NCBI GenBank assembly: GCA_024400275.1 | Contig: JAKSMY010000028.1 | Location: 1-25,013 of the forward strand | Direction: 5' to 3' | DNA length: 25,013 nt | Source: Paludibacteraceae bacterium | GTDB lineage: Bacteria > Bacteroidota > Bacteroidia > Bacteroidales > Paludibacteraceae | Part shown: positions 6,834 through 15,117 of the stretch, piece by piece | How positions within the stretch are numbered: the stretch's first letter is position 1 | Layout: each line of letters begins with the position of its first letter | The notes under the pieces: model-generated | What the model saw: the letters and a program-made list of their open reading frames with translations, nothing else | Databases searched by the model: none | What the model was told of the DNA's origin: nothing | Translations under genes and position numbers: made by a program

Positions 6834-9542
6834 TCAGTAGCATAACTGCCTGAAAGGACAGTATTCGGAGCAGTTTTTCTTGTCTTTCTTCGGGAAAGAT
6901 TCGGTAGTCACTATTTCCGTTACCAAATCGCTTAACCGTGGCAAAAATTCCGATTGGATATGCTGTGTATAATCGGTTATTGCCTCTCCGCCGATTTTGA
7001 GATGAGGGTCAAAACTTGCCATACTCTTGCGCGTAAAGAGCAGGCCGGGCATGATAGGGTGTCCTTCTGCCAGATGGTTGGTCACAGCTGCCTGACAATA
7101 AATAAGCGTCTGCAAGAGGTATTTCTTGTCGTTGTCGGGCGTAAACAATTCGTCTATAGTTCCCGCCTGCATCTTCTTTTCGTCGTACGAACCCGTTTTA
7201 TAATCCACGATACGCATAGTGTCTCCCACTTGGTCCAATCTGTCTATTATACCTCCCACATGAATGGTGGCGATGGTGCCGTCGGGAGATAATATCTTGA
7301 CATCGGCGCGGTAGTCATTTTCCATCAGATGCAGGGTGAGCGCACCCTCGTTTTCGATGGTGTTGAGGTCGTTCTCCAGTACTTTTCGGGTGTGTGCCTT
7401 CGCCACCATGTTTTCTACCGTATGTTCGGCTTTTATGTAGTGATTATTTTCTCCTGTATGCTTGGCATAGTCGGCGTTAATAAACCCATAGCCCTTATCC
7501 AAAGCCTGCTCCAATGCTTGTTCGTCGTGCAAGAACGAGGTGAGGCGTTCTTGGCTGATAGCACAGGGCAGAGTGGGGCAGATCGTCATATAGGCTGCAC
7601 GGATAGTACCGTGTATCAAACTGCCCAACTCATTGGCTTGCAGAAGTGGAGATGGCGGTGCAGTGAGGTCCAAATGCAGCACATTCTGCAAATAGAAACG
7701 CATACGGCAATCCAGAAAATTACTGATGGCAGAAGGGGATAGGGTATAATTCGAAATGCCGTCTGTGTGCCAACGTTTCCATAAACTGTTTCGCTCAGGG
7801 TCTATCAAATCGTGCGTGTGCCACTCGGATTGGGCTGGTTCGGTCAGACGCATTTTATGAACGGCATATTCCCCGCTGGTCAGTATTTGCATCAAAAAGC
7901 GTGACATGGTTTTCTTGCCTAATCCTGTTGTGGCTTCGGAGAACAAGATTGTCACGTCCTCAGCACGGCGTAGCAGGCGGAAGAAATTGTACGCATACGC
8001 GGCTGCGGACTCATCACTCGTTTCCAAACCGTAGTACTTACGTAGGTAATAAGGTATAAAACTCTGGTCTTGTTTATGTTGTGGCACAACGCCCTCTTCT
8101 ACATTGAGTATGAGCAGGTTCTTAAAATCCAGCACACGTGTTTCCAAAACACCCATGACCTGTATGTCCGTCACCGGCTCGCCGTGAAAAGGCAGGGACA
8201 TCGTTTCCAACTGCCTTCTTACAAGGTTGCGGAGCGTCTTCAAATCCGTCACGTCGTTCAGTACGCCTTCCTCTATCAACGACACAAAGCGCGCTAATAC
8301 TTTCCGGGCCTGATACAGACTTTCCTTGGTCAGTAATTCCTGCCATGTGACAGGATTGATTTCGTCTTCGTCACTTGGTGCGTCCAAGGCATTTTGTTCT
8401 TGGTCGTTCAGGCTCGCCATCAACCGGTTGAGCACACCGGCGTAGGTGTTCTCTTTGGCTTGCTTGTCATGGTGCGGGTCTGTCAGATAAGCCACTATAT
8501 CGGCATAAACCTTCGTGTTTCGCAAGGGATAGCCCTTGGTTATATTCACTTCTTTTGATACCTTATCCGGCAGTGCATAGACCACCGGCTCCAACATACC
8601 TTCGTCAGCAATAACAATGGCGGTCTTGCCTTTCTTGCCTTCCAGCCACGGGTGGACATACTGCGCCTGAGCGTTATTGCTCGCGGTTATCATCATGTTG
8701 ATAGTTGGCTTGGAAGCCTGCTCTTCGGACGAGTCGGGGAGCGCATTAACCAAACCGTCCGCTATATGTTGGCGGATAAATCGGTAAGCGTCACGGTTAG
8801 TATGAAAGTCGGCATCGTAGTCCCAATAATACAGACTCCGGTCCTTCAGTTGGGTCAGCAGACTTTTCTCGCCTTTCAGCAGGAAATTGAAACCTACAAA
8901 CACAAATCGCCGGTCGCCTAAATCCAGCTGCTCTAAATGTTCTACCACCTGCCGCAATCGGGCTCCTGTATAGCCTACTCCTTCGTTTTGCTGCCAAGCG
9001 GTGAATTCGGCGTATATATTAGGCAGAGCATTCCATAATTTTTGGAACTCGTCGCGATACGTTTTGCGTTCAGTCTCGTTCCATGTGTGTCCCATCAGAG
9101 CCTCCAGACGCGCTTGGGTCTCAGGTTCCAAATTGGGCATATCCAATTGATGGGCATAGACACTGTTGCTGAACAGAGTCCGTGCATCAACCAACGCCAT
9201 GTCTGTACTGCTGAAATCTTGTAATAACTGCTTGCCCCAGCCGTAAAAGACATCTAACGACAGTTGACTTTGCGTGTGCTTTTGATAGAAATGATACAGT
9301 TGGCACACCGAACGTATTTCGTCATCGGGTTGCAGTGTGCTGAGCGAATCGACCAAACCGCTTATCGTAGTGAAAATGGGGGTAATAATTGGTTTTCCGT
9401 ACTCGTTTTTAACATGCTCGCGCAGGCACTCTCGCATAAAAAGAGAGGCTCGGTTCATCGGGAAAACAATCGTGTAGTTGCGTAACTGCTCAAAACCTAC
9501 ACGGCGGATAAGATCCTGTGTTACTTGTTCTATGAAATCCAT
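6834..9542 (-). CDS. addB: AddB/RexB-like helicase-nuclease subunit with PD-(D/E)XK nuclease
   Basis: Second subunit of the AddAB double-strand-break end-resection enzyme. The start at 9542 (MDFIEQV) is preferred over the in-frame upstream 9575 because it leaves a 13-nt overlap with addA, which suggests translational coupling. At 902 aa it is shorter than Firmicutes AddB (about 1,150 aa) but typical for Bacteroidetes. No Walker A is seen, so the helicase-like core is probably structural. The nuclease domain is clear: GGIIDRLD then VDYKTG with Asp780 and Lys782. An iron-sulfur staple is indicated by Cys612 (NFLDC) with Cys891, Cys895 and Cys901 at the C-terminus (CX3CX5C), as in B. subtilis AddB. 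It ends flush against the convergent protease gene. Confidence 0.87.
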   Translation of the reverse strand: MDFIEQVTQDLIRRVGFEQLRNYTIVFPMNRASLFMRECLREHVKNEYGKPIITPIFTTISGLVDSLSTLQPDDEIRSVCQLYHFYQKHTQSQLSLDVFYGWGKQLLQDFSSTDMALVDARTLFSNSVYAHQLDMPNLEPETQARLEALMGHTWNETERKTYRDEFQKLWNALPNIYAEFTAWQQNEGVGYTGARLRQVVEHLEQLDLGDRRFVFVGFNFLLKGEKSLLTQLKDRSLYYWDYDADFHTNRDAYRFIRQHIADGLVNALPDSSEEQASKPTINMMITASNNAQAQYVHPWLEGKKGKTAIVIADEGMLEPVVYALPDKVSKEVNITKGYPLRNTKVYADIVAYLTDPHHDKQAKENTYAGVLNRLMASLNDQEQNALDAPSDEDEINPVTWQELLTKESLYQARKVLARFVSLIEEGVLNDVTDLKTLRNLVRRQLETMSLPFHGEPVTDIQVMGVLETRVLDFKNLLILNVEEGVVPQHKQDQSFIPYYLRKYYGLETSDESAAAYAYNFFRLLRRAEDVTILFSEATTGLGKKTMSRFLMQILTSGEYAVHKMRLTEPAQSEWHTHDLIDPERNSLWKRWHTDGISNYTLSPSAISNFLDCRMRFYLQNVLHLDLTAPPSPLLQANELGSLIHGTIRAAYMTICPTLPCAISQERLTSFLHDEQALEQALDKGYGFINADYAKHTGENNHYIKAEHTVENMVAKAHTRKVLENDLNTIENEGALTLHLMENDYRADVKILSPDGTIATIHVGGIIDRLDQVGDTMRIVDYKTGSYDEKKMQAGTIDELFTPDNDKKYLLQTLIYCQAAVTNHLAEGHPIMPGLLFTRKSMASFDPHLKIGGEAITDYTQHIQSEFLPRLSDLVTEIVTTESFPKKDKKNCSEYCPFRQLCY

Positions 9543-12406
9543 ATTAGTCTCTTTTCTTGGGCAACCCAGATACAACCTTTTACCTGATAGCCTATTTCAC
9601 GGATGAGTGTCATATATTGGCGGACTTGGTCAAGGTATTTGCCACGCATCGCGCCGAATTTATAGTCTAGCACAATTGCCTCTTTTGTTTGTTCGTCCAC
9701 CATCACGCGGTCGGGGCGGAAATCGTCCGGCAGGATAGCCCGTTCGCTCCAGACAGTCCACCGTTCGGAAAAGAAATCCGCCATGGTTGTGTCGGCAAAG
9801 ATGTCGGCGATGGCTTGCTCTGCGCGCTCTTTCTGCTCGGTGGTCATTATCAGTCCGCGTGCCCAGTAATCCTGTATGATACGCTCGGCATCTGTTTGGT
9901 TGGCAATGTGGGACATCATGTCATGGCACAACGTACCGAAATCTCGGTTTCCGTTCTGTGCTTCTTGCGACTGCCGGAACTCGATATGCCTGTTGTCGCT
10001 GTAAAAATGTGCCTCTACCACGTCTGCATCGTCAAAACTGAAGGGCTTAAGTTCTTTTTCCTTGTTGGCGTTTTTCTTAACCGGCTCGGTGAATATGGTT
10101 CCTGTTGTCCAACTCAACCACTGCTCATCGCCTTCGTGCCAATTCTCCCACATCGTTTTCACATTGCTTGCCGCGTTCCAACGATTGAGCAGTAAATGCC
10201 CTGCCGTATCGCCTGCTCCCTTGGCGGAGTAGGCAAGGTCACTATAGACGAATAATCGGTTGGCTGCTCGGGTAAGTGCCACATACAGCAGGTTGGTATT
10301 ATCCATGCGCTCGTCATCGTGCTCTTGCTTATATTCTTGTTCGTAACCTGCGCTTTGTATGGCTTTTTTGTTGCTGATTGGCACCATTTTCATTTGGTGC
10401 TCCGGATTAGATGGCTGATGTTTGGCATCGCACCAAAGTTTGACCGAACTCTTGTCGTCATCTTCCATCGGCCAAGAACAATAGGGAATAAACACATTCT
10501 TTGCCTCCAAACCTTTGGCGGAGTGAATGGTCATAATACGTATATCGCCCGTATCGGTAGAGGGAATAGCTTCGGCGTGCATCTTATCGTCCCAGTAACG
10601 AATTAACTCATTCAGATTGCTACCGTAGGTGGATATATAGTCGTGTATCTTGTCTTTCAGACAATTCAGATAAGCAATATCCGACCCCGTATATTCGCCT
10701 TCCGGGCACAAGCACAGACGGATAATCTCCTCCACAAGGAAAGAGAGAGGCATATTCCTATCCAACCCGTTCAAATCGTTTATTGATACATTGGGGTTGT
10801 GCAAGTGTACAAAATGCCGGGCTGCCGTGTCACCGTATGCCACAAAACGCAGGGCTTGCATCACCATCATCACGGCAGGAGATGTTTCTAACACGTAACT
10901 ATCATTGGACACAGGACGATGATGAAGTAGGTTGGGGTAGTGCTCGTGGTCCTGAATCAACTGCTGATACACGCTGAGTATATCTTGCGCTTGGGCTCGT
11001 TTGCGAATCAGGATGAGCATATCAGACGGCTTGTCTCCCTGTTGCAACAGCGTTTCTATCTCCGCCAGCATATCGTGCAGCATGGCTTGTCGCTGGTTCT
11101 CTCCACGCAACAGACGAACGGCATCAGAAGGCATCTTACCCGTTTTGGTGGGCTTGGTGCTGCTGCGTGAGAAAGGATACCACCGCAACTCTACATAACC
11201 GCCTTCTTTGTCTCCACTGCGGTAATAATTCTCCAAGTGGTTGGCATCGTATTTTTCCCCGTACCGGTCGGAGAAAGTCTCTAAGTTGAATTTGACCACT
11301 TCTCGGCAAGAACGGAAATTCTTTTGCAAAGGTTCCTCTTGCAAATAGTTGCCCAAGGAGGGGTGCGATTCGGTCAAACCTGCCATGATGTGCCAATCGC
11401 CGTTTCGCCAACGGTAGATACTTTGTTTTATATCCCCCACGATGAGTGCCGTTCCGCCTCCTGCCAATATCTCTTGAATCAGGTGCAGGAAATTGGCCCA
11501 TTGTAATAGACTTGTGTCTTGGAACTCGTCCAACATGATATGCTTGTACCGAATACCCACTTTCTCTAAGATAAAATCGGCATCTCCGGGCTGTAGGGCT
11601 TCGTGCAAGATATAAGCAGTCTTGGCAAGTAGCAGACTATTCCTTTCTGCTTGGTTGGCATCTATCCGGTGAACGATATAGGATAGGAGCATCACATCGT
11701 TCAAATGCTCCAATGTTACCATTTTCTGCTCGTCTTCCACCTGCTCCATATCCCGTATGTAGGCTTTGATGAGGTCTCTGTCTAACACAATCCGGTCTTG
11801 GTGCATCTGCACGGATTCTTTGTACAGCTCGCGTGCGATACTCAATAGCCGGTCGCGTACGTCCCAGTTCTGTTCCTCGTCTAATTGCTTGTTCAGGTAA
11901 TTGGCGATAGTTTCTTTTAGCCCTTCTTGTTCTTCTATGTGGGTGGACATCAACTGATCTACGGCTTCGCGAATGGCGTGGTCAGTGTCTAAATCAACAG
12001 CATAGCCTGCCGCTTTGCCTAACATCTGGGCCATTCCGGACAGCAAGGTTTGCAGAAAGGAGTCAATTGTACTGACTTTCATATTGTCGTAGTCTGCCAA
12101 GATAGCCTCAAATTGTTCCCCTGCCATCTGACATAGGGTCTGGTCGTTCACAATGGCATTGGGACGTATGGCCTTGATAATGCTTTTTACTTTGTCCAAA
12201 AAGTCGCCGCCTTGTCCTTTGGAAATAGCGTATAAATAGGTCAATATACGTTGTTTCATTTCCTCGGTGGCTTTGTTGGTAAAGGTCACTGCCAATATGG
12301 AGCGAAAACTCTCCCCGCTTAGTAATAAGGCAACATAATGAGCCGCCAATGTGAAGGTCTTTCCACTGCCGGCTGAGGCTTTACATATTGTTAGTGTCTT
12401 GGTCAT
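9530..12406 (-). CDS. addA: AddA/RexA-like UvrD-type helicase-nuclease subunit
   Basis: An ATP-dependent 3'-5' helicase with a C-terminal nuclease, the motor subunit of AddAB for recombinational repair. The 958 aa show superfamily 1 motifs: Walker A ASAGSGKT (10-17), TFTNKA (motif Ia), Walker B DEFQDT (293-298), GDIKQSIYRWR (motif III), TIHSAKGLEAKNVF (motif V) and YVALTRAANRL (motif VI). The C-terminal PD-(D/E)XK nuclease has FGTLCHDM, RPDRVM and LDYKFG with Asp914 and Lys916. Its ATG overlaps the stop of the preceding nucleotidyltransferase gene (ATGA, 4 nt), so the two are translated from one message. Both nuclease domains of the AddA-AddB pair appear intact, so a two-strand nuclease is expected. 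Confidence 0.92.
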   Translation of the reverse strand: MTKTLTICKASAGSGKTFTLAAHYVALLLSGESFRSILAVTFTNKATEEMKQRILTYLYAISKGQGGDFLDKVKSIIKAIRPNAIVNDQTLCQMAGEQFEAILADYDNMKVSTIDSFLQTLLSGMAQMLGKAAGYAVDLDTDHAIREAVDQLMSTHIEEQEGLKETIANYLNKQLDEEQNWDVRDRLLSIARELYKESVQMHQDRIVLDRDLIKAYIRDMEQVEDEQKMVTLEHLNDVMLLSYIVHRIDANQAERNSLLLAKTAYILHEALQPGDADFILEKVGIRYKHIMLDEFQDTSLLQWANFLHLIQEILAGGGTALIVGDIKQSIYRWRNGDWHIMAGLTESHPSLGNYLQEEPLQKNFRSCREVVKFNLETFSDRYGEKYDANHLENYYRSGDKEGGYVELRWYPFSRSSTKPTKTGKMPSDAVRLLRGENQRQAMLHDMLAEIETLLQQGDKPSDMLILIRKRAQAQDILSVYQQLIQDHEHYPNLLHHRPVSNDSYVLETSPAVMMVMQALRFVAYGDTAARHFVHLHNPNVSINDLNGLDRNMPLSFLVEEIIRLCLCPEGEYTGSDIAYLNCLKDKIHDYISTYGSNLNELIRYWDDKMHAEAIPSTDTGDIRIMTIHSAKGLEAKNVFIPYCSWPMEDDDKSSVKLWCDAKHQPSNPEHQMKMVPISNKKAIQSAGYEQEYKQEHDDERMDNTNLLYVALTRAANRLFVYSDLAYSAKGAGDTAGHLLLNRWNAASNVKTMWENWHEGDEQWLSWTTGTIFTEPVKKNANKEKELKPFSFDDADVVEAHFYSDNRHIEFRQSQEAQNGNRDFGTLCHDMMSHIANQTDAERIIQDYWARGLIMTTEQKERAEQAIADIFADTTMADFFSERWTVWSERAILPDDFRPDRVMVDEQTKEAIVLDYKFGAMRGKYLDQVRQYMTLIREIGYQVKGCIWVAQEKRLIWIS

Positions 12407-13200
12407 ACATTCGTCATTTCTCGGGCAAACTGCTCGGCTGTTTCTATTTGTTCTATCTTGCCCACGTCCATCATTTTGTAAGCTTTGGGGATATAGGCTC
12501 TCAAAACGGGCACACTGTCGGCGGACCGGCTTTGGGCACGCTGGGCAACAATATGCAAGTATAGGTCCATCAGCCCGAATTTGTCGCCTTTCTCATGGGC
12601 AACGGTATTCAGATACGGCCATAGACTCGGTTTTAGTACCGCAATGCCGCTGTAGGCCAAATGCCGTCCGTCCTGTCCCTTCAGTTCACCTGTGGCAATG
12701 TTCGTCCAACCGCATAAATGCTCCTGCTCGTTGAAGCATAGATAACGTTGTGTCGCTCGTTCGCTCACCACCAATAGCGATTCCTGTTCGCTTAATCGGG
12801 AAGCGGCATCTACTACTTTGTTAATGGCTATATTGCTCAGTATATCCACATTGCACAGCAGCAACGGTTCATTACCGGAGTGCTCGGAAGCACCATCGTG
12901 CATCGTGCATTGTGCATTGACAACCTTTCTTACTCCCCCGCCGGTGTCTAACAACATCTCGCGTTCATCGGAGATGGTAATGTCGGCTCCCCAACCGTTG
13001 TTCTTCTGCACTTCGTCTATAATCATGTCGGCAAAGTGGTGAACATTGACGGTAATATCCTTTATGCCGGCAGCCGCTAATTTCTCCACCTGCCATTGCA
13101 GGAGGGGCTTACCTGCCAACGGCACCAATGCCTTGGGCATTGTGTCGGTCAGCGGTTTGAGTCGTGTCCCTAATCCTGCTGCAAAAATCATTGCTTTCAT
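12403..13200 (-). CDS. murU: MurU-like sugar-1-phosphate nucleotidyltransferase
   Basis: Predicted to join a sugar-1-phosphate to UTP or GTP; beside an AmgK-like kinase, MurNAc-1-P uridylyltransferase in peptidoglycan recycling is the best fit. The 265 aa begin with the family signature MIFAAGLGTRLKPLTDTMPK and continue with the PLAGKPLLQW, DTGGGV and CNVDIL (metal Asp) motifs. Between DTGGGVRKV and LLLCNVD is an insert of about 12 residues (NAQCTMHDG and neighbours) encoded by four heptamer repeats at 12894-12921, which looks like repeat DNA captured by the gene. The stop overlaps the addA start by 4 nt, and 54 bp separate it from the kinase gene. A mannose-1-P guanylyltransferase is the alternative; the cofactor is not certain from sequence. 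Confidence 0.8.
   Translation of the reverse strand: MKAMIFAAGLGTRLKPLTDTMPKALVPLAGKPLLQWQVEKLAAAGIKDITVNVHHFADMIIDEVQKNNGWGADITISDEREMLLDTGGGVRKVVNAQCTMHDGASEHSGNEPLLLCNVDILSNIAINKVVDAASRLSEQESLLVVSERATQRYLCFNEQEHLCGWTNIATGELKGQDGRHLAYSGIAVLKPSLWPYLNTVAHEKGDKFGLMDLYLHIVAQRAQSRSADSVPVLRAYIPKAYKMMDVGKIEQIETAEQFAREMTNV
12894..12921. repeat. Four in-gene heptamer repeats (CATCGTG-type) in the MurU-like gene
   Basis: CATCGTG, CATCGTG, CATTGTG, CATTGAC in tandem. Four heptamers keep the total near a multiple of three with flanking bases; gain or loss of one unit would shift the reading frame. Confidence 0.85.
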
Positions 13201-13225
13201 ATAGCACTCTTTTTCGTGTTAAAAC

Positions 13226-13291
13226 CGGGTTGTTATCGGGTTGTTAACGGGTTGTTATCGGGTTGTTGTCGAGTTACTGTCGAGTTGCCTT
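13226..13291. repeat. Six 11-bp tandem repeats across the 3' end of the kinase gene
   Basis: Units: CGGGTTGTTAT, CGGGTTGTTAA, CGGGTTGTTAT, CGGGTTGTTGT, CGAGTTACTGT, CGAGTTGCCTT. On the minus strand the array encodes the last residues of the kinase-RapZ protein (QLDSNSTTTR) and its stop codon, then continues into the space before murU. Confidence 0.88.
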
Positions 13292-14685
13292 GCCAACAAT
13301 TTTCGCTCGATGTTTTGCTCACGATGAATAATCTGTACTTCGATACCGAATTTATCATTCAGGTGTTGTGCCATCTTTTCTGCCCCGTATACACTTCGGT
13401 GTTGACCGCCTGTGCAACCGAACGACACCATCAAGTGGGTAAAACCTCGGTCTATATAACGTTTTACCGTTGCATCAACGAGTTGCTCTGCTGCTGCCAA
13501 AAAAGGTTTCATCTCGCCATCGTCTTCTATAAACTTAATTACGGCATCGTCCATGCCCGTCAGTCCGTTATAACGTTCGTATTTACCCGGGTTATTCACC
13601 CCGCGGCAGTCAAATACGAAACCGCCGCCATTCCCTGTTGTATCGGCAGGAATACCTTTTTTGTAGCTGAAACTATATACGCGCACCACCAACGGCTTTT
13701 TTACACCGATGTCTTGGAACTGCTTCATCTCCGTCATTCGTTGCAACACGTCCATCAGATACGGATATGCCTGCTCTATAGCCGAATCTCCGGTATTATG
13801 TATCAGTCCTCTTAGATTGGCGATAGCAAACGGAATGGATTGCAGGAAATGAGGTTTTTTTTCAAAGTAGCCTCTAAATCCGTATGCGCCAAGCACTTGC
13901 AGCGTGCGGAATAAGACGAAGTGACGTAGCATGTGCATAAATTCCGTTTTATCTACATGAATGTATTGCTCCAATTCGTCCAAATACTCCCCAATCAATT
14001 CTTGTCGTAAGTCGTCGTGGAAGTTGGCTTTGGCTTGCCAAAGGAAAGATGCCACGTCATAGTAAACAGGTCCTTTACGTCCTCCCTGAAAATCTATGAA
14101 ATAAGGCTCTCCGTCCTTCAGCATCACGTTTCGGCTTTGGAAATCACGATACATAAAGGCTTTAATGGGGGCTTGCAGCAGAACTTCTGCCATTCGCTCA
14201 AATTCATTCTCCAATAAATCTTCCTGAAAATCAACACCGGTCGCTTTTAGAAAACAGTATTTGAAGTAATTGAGGTCCCATAATATGGAACGTAAGTTAA
14301 ATTCAGGTTGTGGGTAGCAAATGCTGTAGTCCATGTTCTCGTCACCTTTTATCTGGAATCGTGCGAGTGCGCGCATTGTTTTCCGTAAGATGGCTTTCTC
14401 TTTCTCGCAGAACACACCGGTTTTGCGTCCTTCTGCAATATAGTCAAACAGGATTTCATTACCCAAATCTTCTTGGTCATATTCTTTTCCGTCTTTGCTT
14501 ACGGAATACACCTCCGGCACGTTTAATCCTTGTGCCTTGAAGTGACGGGCCATCGACACAAAGGCATTATTTTCCTCTGTGCTTGTTCCGATTACATGAA
14601 TATAACTGTGTTTTGATGAATCTGCTTCGTCCGGCACTTGTCTAAAGTATTGGCGATTACTTCCGCCTTGCATGATTTGTTCCAT
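13255..14685 (-). CDS. amgK: Aminoglycoside-phosphotransferase-fold sugar kinase (AmgK-like) fused to a RapZ C-terminal domain
   Basis: A 476-aa fusion. The N-terminal part (1 to about 320) is an APH-fold kinase: a substrate loop at GGSNRQYFR (7-15), the catalytic loop MYRDFQSRN with Asp181, and the Mg-binding FIDFQGG. AmgK kinases phosphorylate the anomeric hydroxyl of MurNAc or GlcNAc, and the next gene encodes the MurU-type partner, so cell-wall sugar salvage is inferred. The C-terminal part (about 335-470) carries VRVYSFSYKKG, FDCRGVNNPG and GCTGGQHRS (423-431), the hallmarks of the RapZ C-terminal domain that in E. coli senses GlcN-6-P. The N-terminal GTP-binding domain of RapZ is absent. 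A reasonable inference is that the RapZ-C module senses amino-sugar phosphate and tunes the kinase. The last residues are encoded by an 11-bp tandem repeat. Confidence 0.85.
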   Translation of the reverse strand: MEQIMQGGSNRQYFRQVPDEADSSKHSYIHVIGTSTEENNAFVSMARHFKAQGLNVPEVYSVSKDGKEYDQEDLGNEILFDYIAEGRKTGVFCEKEKAILRKTMRALARFQIKGDENMDYSICYPQPEFNLRSILWDLNYFKYCFLKATGVDFQEDLLENEFERMAEVLLQAPIKAFMYRDFQSRNVMLKDGEPYFIDFQGGRKGPVYYDVASFLWQAKANFHDDLRQELIGEYLDELEQYIHVDKTEFMHMLRHFVLFRTLQVLGAYGFRGYFEKKPHFLQSIPFAIANLRGLIHNTGDSAIEQAYPYLMDVLQRMTEMKQFQDIGVKKPLVVRVYSFSYKKGIPADTTGNGGGFVFDCRGVNNPGKYERYNGLTGMDDAVIKFIEDDGEMKPFLAAAEQLVDATVKRYIDRGFTHLMVSFGCTGGQHRSVYGAEKMAQHLNDKFGIEVQIIHREQNIERKLLARQLDSNSTTTR

Positions 14686-14752
14686 ATATTACAAACTACT
14701 GTCAAATGTCAATTTGTTCTCTAATTTAATTTGTTTTTAACCAAAAACATTG

Positions 14753-14783
14753 CAAATATACGTATTTTTTTTGAAATATACAA
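14753..14783 (-). promoter_or_regulatory. Promoter of the amgK-murU-addAB operon
   Basis: On the minus strand, TTG (14783-14781), 20 nt, then TATATTTG (14760-14753). No later promoter is evident before addB, so the four genes probably share this one. Confidence 0.6.
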
Positions 14784-14810
14784 CTTTTTTGTATTTTTTG
14801 GCAGAAATAT

Positions 14811-14841
14811 TTTGCTATGTCAAAAAAAAAACGTACCTTTG
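14811..14841 (+). promoter_or_regulatory. Promoter of tRNA-Lys
   Basis: TTTG (14811-14814), 19 nt, then TACCTTTG (14834-14841). It lies back to back with the kinase operon promoter in a very AT-rich divergent region. Confidence 0.72.
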
Positions 14842-14888
14842 CACCCGCTTTTGAGAGAAAGCGATGTGTTCTAACGAATACCGCACCC

Positions 14889-14915
14889 TCAAAAATCAAC
14901 TTGTTTGATTTTTGA
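14889..14915 (+). other. Perfect 11-bp stem-loop in the 5' leader of tRNA-Lys
   Basis: TCAAAAATCAA (14889-14899) pairs with TTGATTTTTGA (14905-14915) around a 5-nt loop, ending 8 nt before the mature tRNA 5' end. It could guide RNase P/leader processing or simply isolate the tRNA fold. Confidence 0.6.
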
Positions 14916-14923
14916 AAGGAGCC

Positions 14924-14997
14924 GTCTCCCTAGCTCAGCTGGCTAGAGCAATTGACTCTTAATCAATGGGTCGAGGGTTCGAATCCCTCGGGGGACA
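14924..14997 (+). tRNA. tRNA-Lys (anticodon CUU)
   Basis: A 74-nt cloverleaf: acceptor GTCTCCC pairs with GGGGGAC, followed by discriminator A. The anticodon stem ATTGA/TCAAT encloses loop CTCTTAA with anticodon CTT. The T arm is GAGGG-TTCGAAT-CCCTC. The 3' CCA is not encoded. It marks the left boundary of the accessory region and is a plausible integration target, but I found no second copy of its 3' end in the window. Confidence 0.97.
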
Positions 14998-14998
14998 C

Positions 14999-15024
14999 AA
15001 GGATGCAGATTGCATCCTTTTTTT
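14999..15024 (+). terminator. Rho-independent terminator of tRNA-Lys
   Basis: AAGGATGCA (14999-15007), loop GAT, TGCATCCTT (15011-15019), then a T-tract to 15024. Confidence 0.9.
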
Positions 15025-15117
15025 GTGCAGATTTGGTTTACATTGGGGCAGCAGTATGACCACACCAGAGCAATTGTAGTAGGATATTGTACTTCAGTTA
15101 AACAGAAAAGGACAAGA

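Noticed and set aside
9543..9575. Longer start for addB with 11 extra residues
   Set aside because: The 9542 start gives a better N-terminus for the family and a short coupled overlap with addA.
13216..13815. Plus-strand open frame of 199 codons
   Set aside because: Antisense to the RapZ C-terminal domain of the kinase gene; no family features and no promoter.
14973..14997. tRNA 3' end as one of a pair of attachment sites
   Set aside because: I looked for a second copy to the right in the window and did not find one; an outer copy could lie outside.
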